Assembly (NCBI GenBank): GCA_026004415.1
Contig: BPJC01000003.1
Coordinates: forward strand, 113,178-177,177
DNA length: 64,000 nt
Source of the DNA: Patescibacteria group bacterium
GTDB lineage: Bacteria > Patescibacteriota > Microgenomatia > UBA1406 > GWC2-37-13
Direction of reading: 5' to 3'
The notes beneath the pieces are model-generated. The model ran no database searches. It saw nothing but the letters and a program-made list of their open reading frames with translations, and was not told where the DNA came from. Below are positions 27,745 through 38,046 of the stretch, in pieces. Position numbers and translations under genes: made by a program. Position 1 is the first letter of the stretch. Every line of letters begins with the position of its first letter.

Positions 27745-28539
27745 TTATCTTTTAATAATCTTATTGCTCGCGTGAGATCTCGTTGTGCTTTTTTTTAAGG
27801 TTGTATCTATATTTTGCATCGCTTGTTCCATGGTTTTTATGCGGGCGGCAGTCAAGCCAAGCTCTGATTCTGAAATAAGGTTCTGTAATAAAATCTTTGA
27901 TGCTTCTTTTTTAAAAAAATTAAATAACTTATTTATGTCTGGTTCAACTAAAAACTCAATTTTTTCGCTTTCAATTATTTTAGAGGTTTGTATTGGTTCT
28001 CCTGTTATGTTAAACAATGCTGGTTCTTGTTTAATAATAGATTCAAATTTTGGAAAATATACATCAATTTTTTCATAGTAGGTTAATTGTTGTATAAAGT
28101 AATTTGTTTTTTCGTGAAACTCTTTTAGACTTATTGTTTTTATTTTTAGCTGGGTTTCTAAATTTTGATTTAAGATGTTTTTAATAGATTTTCCTATTAA
28201 TATAACATTTTTATAAAGGTGTTTATTGTCTAGAAATTTTTTAAAGACTTTTTGTGCTAATCCTCCGTATAATTTTTCGTCAGATGAAATTAGTATTGCT
28301 GTCTTCTTTTTGTTATCTTTAAAGTATTTTTTGTTTAGCAGTTTTTCAATTTGCTTTTGATAACTTTTTTTTATATCAATATAAAAATCTTCTAATAATT
28401 TTAGAAAACTTCTTCTTGATATAATCTGATCTTTGATTTTTTTTATTTTCATAACTGCTATCATTTCATAGTTTTCTGCCAAGGATTTAATGTCTTCTAG
28501 AAATTTTTTGTCCTCTTTTATTTGTTCTAGTTTTGACAT
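27745..28539 (-). CDS. atpG: F-type ATPase subunit gamma, apparent 3' frameshift
   Basis: A 264-residue gamma subunit with the central SSDEKLYGGLAQK motif and the C-terminal SESELGLTAARIKTMEQAMQN. At an eight-A tract (27789-27796, minus sense) the frame enters a short unrelated tail (STTRSHASNK). Reading one A fewer gives AQRDLTRAIRLLKDKKQIEQ followed by 12 more residues and a stop at 27690. That extends to about 282 residues, the normal length, and overlaps the beta start codon. I infer that the ancestral gene ends at 27690 and that the tract carries an indel, a sequence error, or a slippage site. Gamma is the rotor shaft inside the alpha-beta hexamer. Confidence 0.85.
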   Translation of the reverse strand: MSKLEQIKEDKKFLEDIKSLAENYEMIAVMKIKKIKDQIISRRSFLKLLEDFYIDIKKSYQKQIEKLLNKKYFKDNKKKTAILISSDEKLYGGLAQKVFKKFLDNKHLYKNVILIGKSIKNILNQNLETQLKIKTISLKEFHEKTNYFIQQLTYYEKIDVYFPKFESIIKQEPALFNITGEPIQTSKIIESEKIEFLVEPDINKLFNFFKKEASKILLQNLISESELGLTAARIKTMEQAMQNIDTTLKKSTTRSHASNKIIKR

Positions 28540-29969
28540 TGTTTTATTAGATTTTTAATAACTTCAGTAAGCTGATCAATAGTCTGAACTGATAGTAATT
28601 TTTGAATCTCAGTTTTAGTAATATTTTGTTTAATTTTATTGCATTGATTATTGATTATTTCTAATTCAAGTTCATCATTTTTTTCAATTTTATAAAAAAT
28701 TAATCCAGCTATTATTATTTCTTCTATTTCTGAAAAAATTTTTGACATGAATTGTTGGAATAATTTGTCCAAGAATTTTCCTATTGTTATTAATTTTTGA
28801 GTTTCTGGAGAAAGTTCTGTAGATAAATGAGCCATATTTTTTGCTCGTTCATAATGTGTTATTAAAGATAGTAGTCTCATAGTTATCTCTCTTTTTAAAG
28901 GAGTTTGAATTTGTTTGCCAACTCTTGTTACTGATAGATAGGGATTTATTGCTGGCCTTTTTCCTTCTGAATATAGTTTTGTATCAAAAAAAATATGTCC
29001 GTCTGTTATACTCATAAGATTAGTTGATATAAAACCTGTTACATCGTCTTCAAAGGTTTCAACAATAGGAAAACAAGTGATAGAGACCTCTTTGTTTAAG
29101 ACGATAAAATTTCCAGCCCTTTCTAAAAGTTTTGCGTGTATATAAAAAATATCTCCTGGGTATGATTCTCTACCCGGAGGTCTATTGGCAAAAAGTGATA
29201 GCTCTCTGTAGCTTTTGCTATGTATAGATAGATCATCTAAAAAAACTATACTGTCTTTTCCGTTATTTTTGAAATATTCGGCAATTGTTAGAGCTGTAAA
29301 TGGAGCAATATTAATTAAACCTGGACTGTCTGATGCTAAACTTGCAATGATTACACTTTTTTCTAAAATTTTATTGTTTTTTAGAAACAGTATTAGATCA
29401 TTTAATTCTTTGTTCCTTTTTCCTATGAGGCAGTATATTAAAACTTCATTACTTTCTTTATGGCTTAAAGACAACATTTTAGTGAAAGTTGTTTTTCCTG
29501 TTTTTTTTCCACCAATTATTAACTCTCTTTGACCCTTTGCCAATGGAATAATGAAATCAGTTATTAAAACACCTGAATGAAGTGGTTGTTTCAATACTTG
29601 TCTTTCAGATATAACTGGTGGATCAACATCAATTTTAAGTTCTATTGTTTTGTCAAAAAATTCACCTGTTTTCAAGTCTCTTCCTAATGGATCTATAATT
29701 TTTCCTAAAATATCTTTTGGCATCTTAACCGAAAGAAAATCTCCTATTTTAACAGCTTTTGATTTAATGTTTGGTGTCTTTTGATCTAATAGTACACATA
29801 GGGCAAAATCTTCATTTATTTCAAATACATAACTAAAGCTATTATTTTCAAAAAGTATTAAATCATATAAAGATAAATCTTCTATTAGAGATATCTTGAC
29901 TAAGTTATTTTTAGTTCCATAAACCTCTGCAAAGGTATTGGTTTTGTTTAGATAATAACTAAATTTCAT
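28527..29969 (-). CDS. atpA: F-type ATPase subunit alpha
   Basis: A 480-residue non-catalytic nucleotide-binding subunit. It contains RQVLKQPLHSGVLITDFIIPLAKGQREL, the P-loop GGKKTGKTTF, LDDLSIHSKSYRELSLF in the Walker B region, RPPGRESYPGDIFYIHAKLLERA, and the arginine-finger segment SVTRVGKQIQTPL. The N-terminal barrel is divergent. It alternates with beta in the F1 head. It overlaps delta by 11 bp and gamma by 13 bp, indicating tight translational coupling. Confidence 0.95.
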   Translation of the reverse strand: MKFSYYLNKTNTFAEVYGTKNNLVKISLIEDLSLYDLILFENNSFSYVFEINEDFALCVLLDQKTPNIKSKAVKIGDFLSVKMPKDILGKIIDPLGRDLKTGEFFDKTIELKIDVDPPVISERQVLKQPLHSGVLITDFIIPLAKGQRELIIGGKKTGKTTFTKMLSLSHKESNEVLIYCLIGKRNKELNDLILFLKNNKILEKSVIIASLASDSPGLINIAPFTALTIAEYFKNNGKDSIVFLDDLSIHSKSYRELSLFANRPPGRESYPGDIFYIHAKLLERAGNFIVLNKEVSITCFPIVETFEDDVTGFISTNLMSITDGHIFFDTKLYSEGKRPAINPYLSVTRVGKQIQTPLKREITMRLLSLITHYERAKNMAHLSTELSPETQKLITIGKFLDKLFQQFMSKIFSEIEEIIIAGLIFYKIEKNDELELEIINNQCNKIKQNITKTEIQKLLSVQTIDQLTEVIKNLIKQCQN

Positions 29970-30396
29970 GATTATCTCTTAAAAATTTATTTAGTGAATA
30001 ATCTTTTAATTTATTCTTAGTTTCGATTATAGCTCCAGCTAATATGTTTTTGTCTACATTAATTTGTATTATTATTTCTTTTTTATGAGATTTTAATAGG
30101 TTAATAATTTTTTTTTCAAAAACTGCTGTTGGATAAAAAGGAATAGTTATTTTAACGATTGTAATTTTTTTAATTTTATCAATTATAGTACTAATTATGT
30201 CTTTAATTGGTTTTTTGTCTGTATTAATTTTTTCTATTACATATTCATATAGTTGCAGATTAAGCTTTGATTTCAGTTCAGACTTTGTTATTCTATTTTC
30301 GTTATATAATAATTCTTCTAGTTCACTCAGATAAATATTTCTTTGTTCAATTGTGTCTATAATGTCTGTAAGTTTTAAGTTATTTGTCATTTTCAA
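29959..30396 (-). CDS. atpH: F-type ATPase subunit delta
   Basis: A 145-residue protein whose C-terminal part matches delta/OSCP: IIIQINVDKNILAGAIIETKNKLKDYSLNKFLRD. The N-terminal helical domain is shorter than normal (delta is usually about 180 residues). Delta joins the b stator stalk to the top of the F1 head. The start may be the second Met at 30390. It overlaps subunit b by 17 bp and alpha by 11 bp. Confidence 0.82.
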   Translation of the reverse strand: MKMTNNLKLTDIIDTIEQRNIYLSELEELLYNENRITKSELKSKLNLQLYEYVIEKINTDKKPIKDIISTIIDKIKKITIVKITIPFYPTAVFEKKIINLLKSHKKEIIIQINVDKNILAGAIIETKNKLKDYSLNKFLRDNHEI

Positions 30397-30910
30397 AAAG
30401 ATTGTTTTCTTTAGCTTCTTGTAAAACTTTTAATACTATTTCTTCTTGTTTGTATTGAGGGATTGTTAAGTCAATAAACTCAGGTAAAAGATTGTTAAAT
30501 ATTCTTTCTGTTTTTTTCTCAAGATACTGTTTTTGGTGTTGTATTAGTTTTTCTTTTTCTTCAACAGTTAATTTAGTTAGTTTTTGTTTTGTATCTACTA
30601 GATATTGATCAAATTTATTTTCAATGTTTTTGCTTAAAGCCCTTAAATTATCAATTAGTTGTTTTTGATATTCTTGTCCTATATTTTCAATATTTAATGC
30701 AACTTTACTTGTTATTTGATTTAGATATTCAATTAACTGATCAATTTCTTTTTTTGTAGTTTCAATAAATATTTTTTCTAAATTTTTTTTGTAGTTATTA
30801 ATGTTTTTATTTTGTTGATCTATTAGCTTAAAATATTTTTTGAATAAATATATAAGCAAGATTTCTTGAATTATCAACAGTATTATCATTAATAAAATTA
30901 AAATATTCAT
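30380..30910 (-). CDS. atpF: F-type ATPase subunit b-like stator
   Basis: A 176-residue protein with one N-terminal membrane helix (about residues 2-24) and a long, Lys/Glu/Gln-rich helical domain (NYKKNLEKIFIETTKKEIDQL and onward) predicted to form a coiled coil, as in subunit b. It sits one base after the c-like gene and overlaps delta. Sequence identity in b is always low, so assignment rests on topology and operon position. It would tether the F1 head to the membrane. Confidence 0.8.
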   Translation of the reverse strand: MNILILLMIILLIIQEILLIYLFKKYFKLIDQQNKNINNYKKNLEKIFIETTKKEIDQLIEYLNQITSKVALNIENIGQEYQKQLIDNLRALSKNIENKFDQYLVDTKQKLTKLTVEEKEKLIQHQKQYLEKKTERIFNNLLPEFIDLTIPQYKQEEIVLKVLQEAKENNLFENDK

Positions 30911-30911
30911 A

Positions 30912-31705
<794 letters not shown>

Positions 31706-31714
31706 TTGAAAATT

Positions 31715-31744
31715 ATTATATATAAAAACATGTTTTATATTCAA
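31715..31744 (-). promoter_or_regulatory. Promoter of the F1-ATPase operon
   Basis: Minus strand TTGAAT (31744-31739), 18 bp, TATAAT (31720-31715). The -10 ends 9 nt before the ATG at 31705, again a leaderless arrangement. Confidence 0.6.
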
Positions 31745-31766
31745 GTTTTGGTTTGATTTTTAGTGG

Positions 31767-31796
31767 TTGACAATCTATTGAAAATAGTTCTATAAT
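31767..31796 (+). promoter_or_regulatory. Promoter of the coiled-coil protein gene
   Basis: TTGACA (31767-31772), 18-bp spacer, TATAAT (31791-31796): a near-consensus promoter, divergent from the ATPase operon promoter. Confidence 0.7.
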
Positions 31797-31824
31797 AAGT
31801 TGTAGTTAGAAATTGTTTTTGATA

Positions 31825-32682
31825 GTGATAAAGAAAAAAAAAATTTTTCTTATTGGATTTTTGATTTTGTTAATTCTTTCTTCGTATTTGTTAAGTAGTA
31901 ATCTTTTGGCTCAAGAAAATAATCAAGATGATCTTAATACTGCAGTTTCTCCAAGTGTTAATAAAAATCAGAGATTATTAACTCCTCCTGTTAAAAAAGA
32001 TGTTATAGAAGAAAGACGAGAGGTTCAGTTGGAAAAACAAGCTCAAAGACAAGAACAGATTGAGCAAATGAGACTGCAAAAACAAGAGCAATTAGAAAAG
32101 ATGAGACAAGAGAAACAGAAAAAAATTGAAGAATTAAGGCAGAAAAAACAAGAAGAGTTAGAAAAATTAAGAGCTGAGAAACAAACTAAGATTGAGGAGT
32201 TTAAACAGAAATTAGCAGAGATTAAAGATCAAAAAAAACAACAAATTGTAGAAAGAGTTTCAAATAGAGTTTCTGAATTGAATGATAAACATGCTGAAAC
32301 AGTTTTTAATTGGATTGAAAGAATAAGTAATTTTTTGTCAAGGCTTGAGTCTATTGTAAATAGATTATCTGAAGATGGAGTAGATGTTGCTGATTTGCAA
32401 ACTCAAATACTTAATATTAAAGAAAGTTTAGAAGGGTTGAGATCTGATGTTCAGATTCAAAAGGAAAAAGAATATATTATTGAAATTAATGATGAAAACA
32501 CATTAGGAAGATCTGTATCTCAGGCTTATTCTCAATTAAGATCAGATTATGCTGATATTAGGTCTAAAATATCTGAGATTAAATCAAGTGTTAGAGATCT
32601 CGCTATGAATATAAAAGAAACTGTAAATAATTTTAGGTTTCAAAATAATCAAAATAAATTAGAGAGTAATAGCAATCAATAA
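31825..32682 (+). CDS. Exported or anchored protein with long charged coiled coil
   Basis: About 285 residues starting at GTG (an earlier in-frame TTG at 31813 is also possible; there is no ATG). An N-terminal hydrophobic segment ends near LLAQENN, a likely signal peptide. Residues about 60-150 are a repetitive Gln/Glu/Lys/Arg helix (KQEQLEKMRQEKQKKIEELR and similar), which should form a coiled coil or single alpha helix. A second helical region with leucine heptads follows. Not a named family. The gene precedes a small membrane protein by 18 bp. Confidence 0.6.
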   Translation: MIKKKKIFLIGFLILLILSSYLLSSNLLAQENNQDDLNTAVSPSVNKNQRLLTPPVKKDVIEERREVQLEKQAQRQEQIEQMRLQKQEQLEKMRQEKQKKIEELRQKKQEELEKLRAEKQTKIEEFKQKLAEIKDQKKQQIVERVSNRVSELNDKHAETVFNWIERISNFLSRLESIVNRLSEDGVDVADLQTQILNIKESLEGLRSDVQIQKEKEYIIEINDENTLGRSVSQAYSQLRSDYADIRSKISEIKSSVRDLAMNIKETVNNFRFQNNQNKLESNSNQ

Positions 32683-32700
32683 TAATATTTTTTAAAGTTT

Positions 32701-33171
32701 ATGGATCAAAATCAAAATTTGAATCAATTGCAAGGTTTGTCACAACAAACAGCAAGTCAGCAACAAGCTGGCACGATAGGTAATTTTACGCCTTTAAAAA
32801 CAAATAGCGATGATAATAATCATGATAAGATTTATACAATAATACTTATCCCATTGATAATGGTACTGTTGATAATATCTGTAGTTTTAGGTTTTTATAT
32901 ATTTCAATTAAGTAGAAATACTGGTGATGATATTATGGTTGATGATATTCCGTTAGATAGTGAACAGTCACCAATGCCTTCTGTTACAGATAATCAAGAA
33001 CAACAAGCAACAGATTCTTCTAAAGATATGGAGGTTCCAGCTCCTTCAGATGTGGTTAGTAGTCCTGCGGCAGAAGTAGATAAAATTATAAAAGAGCTTG
33101 ATAACATTAATCCAGATGAGATTAATACTCAAGATCCTCAAGTTGAACAAGACATAAATGCGTTACAATAA
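32701..33171 (+). CDS. Single-pass membrane protein with disordered ends
   Basis: A 156-residue protein with a Gln/Asn-rich N-terminus of about 45 residues, one membrane helix (IILIPLIMVLLIISVVLGFYI, about 47-68), and an acidic, Pro/Ser-rich C-terminal tail with a final helical acidic segment (VDKIIKELDNINPDE). Not recognised. It lies between the coiled-coil gene and the dipeptidase gene, 6 bp before the latter, so the three are probably co-transcribed. Confidence 0.5.
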   Translation: MDQNQNLNQLQGLSQQTASQQQAGTIGNFTPLKTNSDDNNHDKIYTIILIPLIMVLLIISVVLGFYIFQLSRNTGDDIMVDDIPLDSEQSPMPSVTDNQEQQATDSSKDMEVPAPSDVVSSPAAEVDKIIKELDNINPDEINTQDPQVEQDINALQ

Positions 33172-33177
33172 AGTGAT

Positions 33178-34545
33178 ATGTATAACATAACAAAATCAGA
33201 AGTAGTAAATTTCTTTTCTAAATTAGTTGAGTTTAAGTCTATTTCAACTTCACAAAGGTATGATAAAGATGTAATAGATTGTGTCTCTTTTTTAAAGAGT
33301 TTTTTTGAAAAAGAGTTTAAATCCAATTTAGAGTTTTGTAAAGTAGTTAGACACAAAAACTCCAAGCCATTATTGCTTGTAAAGGTTAAGTCTAAATTAA
33401 GGAACTCTAAAACAGTTGGAGTTTATGGTCATTATGATGTGCAACCAGAGGATCCGATTGATGAATGGAGAACAAATCCTTTTAAATTGGTTAATAAAAA
33501 TGGTAAATTTTACGGTCGTGGAACAGCTGATAATAAAGGACATATAGTTTTAAATATTTTTGCAGTTTTAGATCTTTTAAGATCCGGAAGAAATAAAAAT
33601 AACTTTGTGTTTGTTTTAGAGGGTGAGGAAGAATCAGGAAATGAAGAGGGTTTAGAAAAAATGTTGAGATCTCAAAAACAATTGTTATCTGATATAGATG
33701 TGTTTTTTATAACTGATGTTGGAATGTTTGCCAGAAATAGACCACAGATATATTATGCCTTAAGGGGTATTGTCTGTTTTGAGTTAGAGATTGAGGTTGG
33801 CAAAAGAGATCTTCATTCTGGTGTGTATGGTAATTTAGTTTTAAACCCAGCTCATATAATATCTGATTATATTGCAAGACTAAAGGATCCATTTACCAAT
33901 AAGATTAAGATTAAGGGTTTTTACGATGATGTCAAAAGATTCTCAGACGATGAATTACAGATCTTAAAGAAGAATATTAAGAGTAAAAGAGATTTGATTA
34001 ATGAAAGTGGTTTGTTTGATCTAGTAAAAATAAATAATATAGATTTCAGCTTAGGTTCTAAAATTTATCCATCTTTAGATGTAAACGGAGTTTGGTCGGG
34101 GTTTGTTGATCAAGGTTTTAAGACTGTTATTCCAGTAAAAGCTGGTGTTAAGTTTTCTTGCCGATTAGTTGAGTATCAAAAGCCTAAAGTTATAGAAGAT
34201 TTAGTATTAGACTTTACTGAAAGATATTTTAACAAGCATAAAGGAGTTCAGTATAAGATCCGAAAACTAGCTAGCGCTGAGCCATTTTATACTGATTATA
34301 AAAATGAATTCATACAACATACAGCCAATTTGCTTGAAAAGAGTTTCAAAAACTCAGTTGTTTATAATAGATCTGGTGGTTCTATTCCAGCGGCTGAAAT
34401 TTTTCAGAGGATTTTTAGTAAACCTATTGTCTTAACTGGATTTACATTACCTGACGATAATATTCATTCTCCGAATGAGAATTTTGATGAAGAAATGTTT
34501 TGGAAAGGACTGGATTCTCTTATTCAGATTTATGAAAAAATTTAA
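33178..34545 (+). CDS. M20 family metallo-dipeptidase
   Basis: A 455-residue M20 peptidase with VYGHYDVQPEDPIDEW (first zinc His), GRGTADNKG (bridging Asp), EGEEESGNEE (catalytic Glu and metal Glu), a dimerisation domain in the middle (GKRDLHSGVYG), and a final metal His near DDNIHSPNE. Such enzymes cleave dipeptides or small peptides in the cytoplasm, useful to a cell that scavenges amino acids. Its last 4 bp overlap the convergent gene. Confidence 0.94.
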   Translation: MYNITKSEVVNFFSKLVEFKSISTSQRYDKDVIDCVSFLKSFFEKEFKSNLEFCKVVRHKNSKPLLLVKVKSKLRNSKTVGVYGHYDVQPEDPIDEWRTNPFKLVNKNGKFYGRGTADNKGHIVLNIFAVLDLLRSGRNKNNFVFVLEGEEESGNEEGLEKMLRSQKQLLSDIDVFFITDVGMFARNRPQIYYALRGIVCFELEIEVGKRDLHSGVYGNLVLNPAHIISDYIARLKDPFTNKIKIKGFYDDVKRFSDDELQILKKNIKSKRDLINESGLFDLVKINNIDFSLGSKIYPSLDVNGVWSGFVDQGFKTVIPVKAGVKFSCRLVEYQKPKVIEDLVLDFTERYFNKHKGVQYKIRKLASAEPFYTDYKNEFIQHTANLLEKSFKNSVVYNRSGGSIPAAEIFQRIFSKPIVLTGFTLPDDNIHSPNENFDEEMFWKGLDSLIQIYEKI

Positions 34546-36893
34546 ATAATTTTTTTATTGTAGTGTTCCTCTAATAGGTTTATTAACCAAACTGTCATTA
34601 AACAGATTATCAGAAATAAGTTGTAATTTTTGTTTAGTATCTCAGCTCCATTTTGAATTAGAAATATATAGCTAATGCTTGCAAAGAATATTGTTATAAT
34701 AAAGTTTATAAAAAATCTTTCGAGTGAGTATTTTAGATTTTTTAAGATATTTATTTCTTTTATTAAGGGTTGAAGTCTTATTATTGTTGTTTCATTTATC
34801 TCTTCAGTCTTGACTAGATTGATTTTTGTGGTTAGATAGCCGTTTTTAATTGCTAATACTGAGACAGGAAGATTTTTTTTAACAAGTTTGTAATCTATAT
34901 TCACTTCACCTAATATGTTGCTATTAAGTTTTTTTATTATGTGATTATTTTTGTCTATTATAAATATCTTTACTTTTGATAACCTCTGTGAATTTATTAA
35001 GTTGTAAACTATAAGTTTTAAGGTTTTCTTGTTAAAGATAAACCAATCTATATAGTTTTTTACTGTTATTATAATTAGCATCAATAAACCTATAACATTT
35101 GTATTTAAATGAAAACTAATATCTTTTATAATAATTGTTATTAATAAAATAATTGATATCAAAAATACGAGTTTTTGAGCATAATTTGTTTGTAAAAATT
35201 CTTTTGCTATAGTGTTTAATTTTGAGAGGTAAAATAAAGTAGTATCTAATAAATTAGTAGTTTTGTTAAACATATTTTGATTTGTTGATATATAAAGTTT
35301 AGGTAGTTTCGCTTCTTTAATTTCAAAGTAGTGTTCATCTTGGTTATTATACATATTTATAAGTACAATTTTATATTTTCCCAAAGGCAGGTAATGTTTA
35401 AAATATCCTTGTGAATCTGTTCTTGTATCAATATTTAAAGTGTCTGTAATATTTTCATATATTCCAAATTTATGTTGATAACGATATATTTCAAATATTT
35501 GGTTAGATATTGGTTCTTTTGTGTTTTCATCTAATAACCTTATAGGGGTTGTTATAATAATCTTTTTTAGATTTTTATTATAATAACTATTGTCGAATGT
35601 TTTGATTTCTAAAATTAGATCGTAACTTCCTAAATTTCTTGTTTTTAAAGATCCTGATAGCCAGTTTGGGTTTATCTTTTTTAAATTGGTCTCAGTAAAA
35701 GGTATTTCCTTTTCATCTGTATTTATTCCTAGTATTTGTTGGGGTACTAATTTGATTGTTGCTGTTTTAATATTTCTGTTTTCATCTTTAATTTGAATAT
35801 TTATTAAAGTATTAGTTGGTACTATTGCTTGAGTATTATTTGTATCTTCTATAATACCATCTAACATTAAGATTGCCATTTGTTTATCTAGTTCTTTTGT
35901 TTGTTTAGAGGCTGTCGTAAAAAAATAAATATTTGATTTTGCTATTTCTGTTTCTGATATTGCCTCAAATTTTAAGTAATAACTTGTGTTAGGTGTTAAT
36001 TCGGTTAGTTTTATAATATGTTTTTGAAGTGATTCAAGCGACTCAATTTTGTTTTCCATTTTATTAATATTACTATCGTATGCAACCTTTAATTTAGCTG
36101 GTTTTGAAAGTAAAATTTCCAAAATTGCTGAGTTGTTGGTTATTTTTTGTGTTAATATTTCCAAAATCATTAAATTGGGTTTTTGTGTCTGTGTTAATTT
36201 TGTTTCTTTAACTGTGACTTTTTGATTATTCAATGATGAATTAGTGCTTGATGAGTTTTTTAGTATCTTAAGATGAAGACTTTTTACAGAGATTATTGTG
36301 TCTTTGATAATAGTTGATAATTTTATGTTAGCTTCAGCTGTGAATTGGTCGAATAAGCTATTATTTTTAATTTTTACTTTAAAACTGATTTCATGATTGC
36401 TGTTGGCTGGAAAGTTGTAGAGTTCAATTATTAATTTATTGTTGTTTAGATCATAATAAGTATAAGTCTGAGCCAAATCGCTTACCACTGAGTTGTCTAT
36501 ATAATCAATCGCATCTATATTGTTGTTGCCATTTTCTGATAATACTGCTTTTTCTAAAAGAAACTCTAGCCTTAAATTATTTGATTTTGTTGAATTAGAG
36601 GTAATTGTTGCGGTTATTGTTGCAGTTTCGTTGGTTTTTAATTCAGTCTTATTCGCTTTTAAATTTATAGAAAAGCTTTCAGAAGGAGGTAGTGTTGTCG
36701 CTGTGATATTGATGTCACTTGAGATTGCAAAAGAAGTTGGTTGGAATAATAGATAGATTGTTGACAGTATAAATCCAAATGATATTATTCTTTTCGTTAT
36801 TTTGTTAAGCCTGTTGTTTTTGTGCTTTAGTAATAGCATTTTTGCAATATTTAGTTCAATTTTTTTAAATATCTTGTAAAAAACTATTGACAA
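34542..36893 (-). CDS. Large membrane protein with extracellular Ig-like and fibronectin-like domains
   Basis: A 783-residue protein. An N-terminal membrane segment (about 35-55) is followed by a conserved-repeat (DUF11/CARDB-like) domain (ANKTELKTNETATITATITSN), a fibronectin-III-like stretch (LTELTPNTSYYLKFEA), and a carboxypeptidase-regulatory-like domain (TRTDSQGYFKHYLPLGKYKI). The last 230 residues contain several membrane helices interrupted by a second regulatory-like beta domain. It is divergent from surface locus B. Probably a surface assembly or anchoring protein; no enzyme motif is seen. The start could also be the Met at residue 19. Confidence 0.6.
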   Translation of the reverse strand: MSIVFYKIFKKIELNIAKMLLLKHKNNRLNKITKRIISFGFILSTIYLLFQPTSFAISSDINITATTLPPSESFSINLKANKTELKTNETATITATITSNSTKSNNLRLEFLLEKAVLSENGNNNIDAIDYIDNSVVSDLAQTYTYYDLNNNKLIIELYNFPANSNHEISFKVKIKNNSLFDQFTAEANIKLSTIIKDTIISVKSLHLKILKNSSSTNSSLNNQKVTVKETKLTQTQKPNLMILEILTQKITNNSAILEILLSKPAKLKVAYDSNINKMENKIESLESLQKHIIKLTELTPNTSYYLKFEAISETEIAKSNIYFFTTASKQTKELDKQMAILMLDGIIEDTNNTQAIVPTNTLINIQIKDENRNIKTATIKLVPQQILGINTDEKEIPFTETNLKKINPNWLSGSLKTRNLGSYDLILEIKTFDNSYYNKNLKKIIITTPIRLLDENTKEPISNQIFEIYRYQHKFGIYENITDTLNIDTRTDSQGYFKHYLPLGKYKIVLINMYNNQDEHYFEIKEAKLPKLYISTNQNMFNKTTNLLDTTLFYLSKLNTIAKEFLQTNYAQKLVFLISIILLITIIIKDISFHLNTNVIGLLMLIIITVKNYIDWFIFNKKTLKLIVYNLINSQRLSKVKIFIIDKNNHIIKKLNSNILGEVNIDYKLVKKNLPVSVLAIKNGYLTTKINLVKTEEINETTIIRLQPLIKEINILKNLKYSLERFFINFIITIFFASISYIFLIQNGAEILNKNYNLFLIICLMTVWLINLLEEHYNKKII

Positions 36894-36916
36894 TTAGGGT
36901 TTTATCTGTCTATACT
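36887..36916 (+). promoter_or_regulatory. Promoter of surface locus B
   Basis: TTGACA (36887-36892), 18-bp spacer, TATACT (36911-36916). The ATG is at 36963, so the mRNA would have a leader of about 40 nt, longer than at most genes here. The -35 overlaps the start of the divergent gene. Confidence 0.6.
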
Positions 36917-36962
36917 TAAAATATATCTTATAAAGTATTAAATTAAAAGGTTTATATATAGA

Positions 36963-38024
36963 ATGAATCATTTACAAAAAAAATTAAATACTAAAAGAAT
37001 AATCTCTTTAACAATATTGTTTGTCTTCTTTTTTTATGTTTTGAGTTTATTTTTTGCAAGGTATGTTTTTGCGGCTGAGTTAGATGAAGTTGCTATGTTG
37101 TTTGAAAGAATGAAAGCTAGCACTGTAGCCAGTTCAAATGCAAGAATATTGGTTTTAGTTAAACCCACTACTACAGCAACAGAAGCCAATTTAAGAATAA
37201 CTTTTGCTAATGGTTTTACTGTTGATTCAACTTCTACTAATATTACTGTAAGTACAAGCGGTTTGCCATCAGCTTTTCAAGCTGAGTCAATAACTGCAAT
37301 GCCAGGTATTGGATCCTCTGCTAGTTCTGTAAGTGGTCAGCAAGTAACATTTACTGTGACAGATTTAACAGTAGGTACTTTATATGGTTTTTATATAACT
37401 GGTGGTATTACTAACCCAAGTACTGCTGGAGAGTATATAAACACAGTTACAACTTTAACTTCAGGAGCAACCGAAATTGATTCAAGCAGAATTGCTGTTG
37501 ATATAGTAAGCGATGATCAAGTTACTGTTACTGCTCAAGTCCCACCCAGTTTTAATTTTGCGTTATCTGGAAATTCGATAGCTTTAGGAGAGTTGTCTAC
37601 TTCAAGTGTTTCTTCTGGATCAATAACAATAGATATTGATACAAATGCTGAGAATGGTTGGTCAGCTTGGGTTAAAAGTGCTAATGCTGGTTTAAACTCA
37701 GCCTCAACAGGTGATACTATAGATTCTCAAGGAACTGTAGATGGTACCCCAACGAGTTATACTGCTGGAAATGAACATTATCAATTAGATGTTGATGCTA
37801 CTAATGGAACAGGAAGTGGTACTCCTTCTGTAAACGCTGAGTACAATGGATCATCTGGTTCTGGAGGAACTTTGACAACTTCCTATACTGAAATTGCGAC
37901 ATCAAATGGATCAGGAAACAACGATGGTTTAACTTTAACTATTAATGCGGCTATGTCTGCTTTAAATCAAGCGGCAGATGATTATTCTGATGTTTTGACT
38001 GTTGTTGGAGCCGCTAACTTCTAA
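36963..38024 (+). CDS. Secreted WxL-like surface protein
   Basis: A 353-residue exported protein. A signal peptide ends near YVFAAE. The N-terminal domain is Thr/Ser-rich (ARILVLVKPTTTATEANLRI). The C-terminal domain begins near residue 195 with PPSFNFALSGNSIALGEL and contains ITIDIDTNAENGWSAWVKS. The final residues YSDVLTVVGAANF match the terminal pattern of the paralogues at 3247, 7424 and 40675. It is the first gene of locus B, followed by two DUF916-like genes, the same partnership as WxL and DUF916 proteins in Firmicutes. Likely a cell-surface structural or adhesive protein. Confidence 0.65.
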   Translation: MNHLQKKLNTKRIISLTILFVFFFYVLSLFFARYVFAAELDEVAMLFERMKASTVASSNARILVLVKPTTTATEANLRITFANGFTVDSTSTNITVSTSGLPSAFQAESITAMPGIGSSASSVSGQQVTFTVTDLTVGTLYGFYITGGITNPSTAGEYINTVTTLTSGATEIDSSRIAVDIVSDDQVTVTAQVPPSFNFALSGNSIALGELSTSSVSSGSITIDIDTNAENGWSAWVKSANAGLNSASTGDTIDSQGTVDGTPTSYTAGNEHYQLDVDATNGTGSGTPSVNAEYNGSSGSGGTLTTSYTEIATSNGSGNNDGLTLTINAAMSALNQAADDYSDVLTVVGAANF

Positions 38025-38033
38025 ATACTAATG

Positions 38034-38039
38034 TATAAT
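38034..38039 (+). promoter_or_regulatory. Internal -10 box before the first DUF916-like gene
   Basis: A perfect TATAAT in the 22-bp gap after the WxL-like gene, 7 nt before the ATG at 38047. It could provide a secondary leaderless transcript for the downstream genes. Confidence 0.4.
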
Positions 38040-38046
38040 AAGCTCA

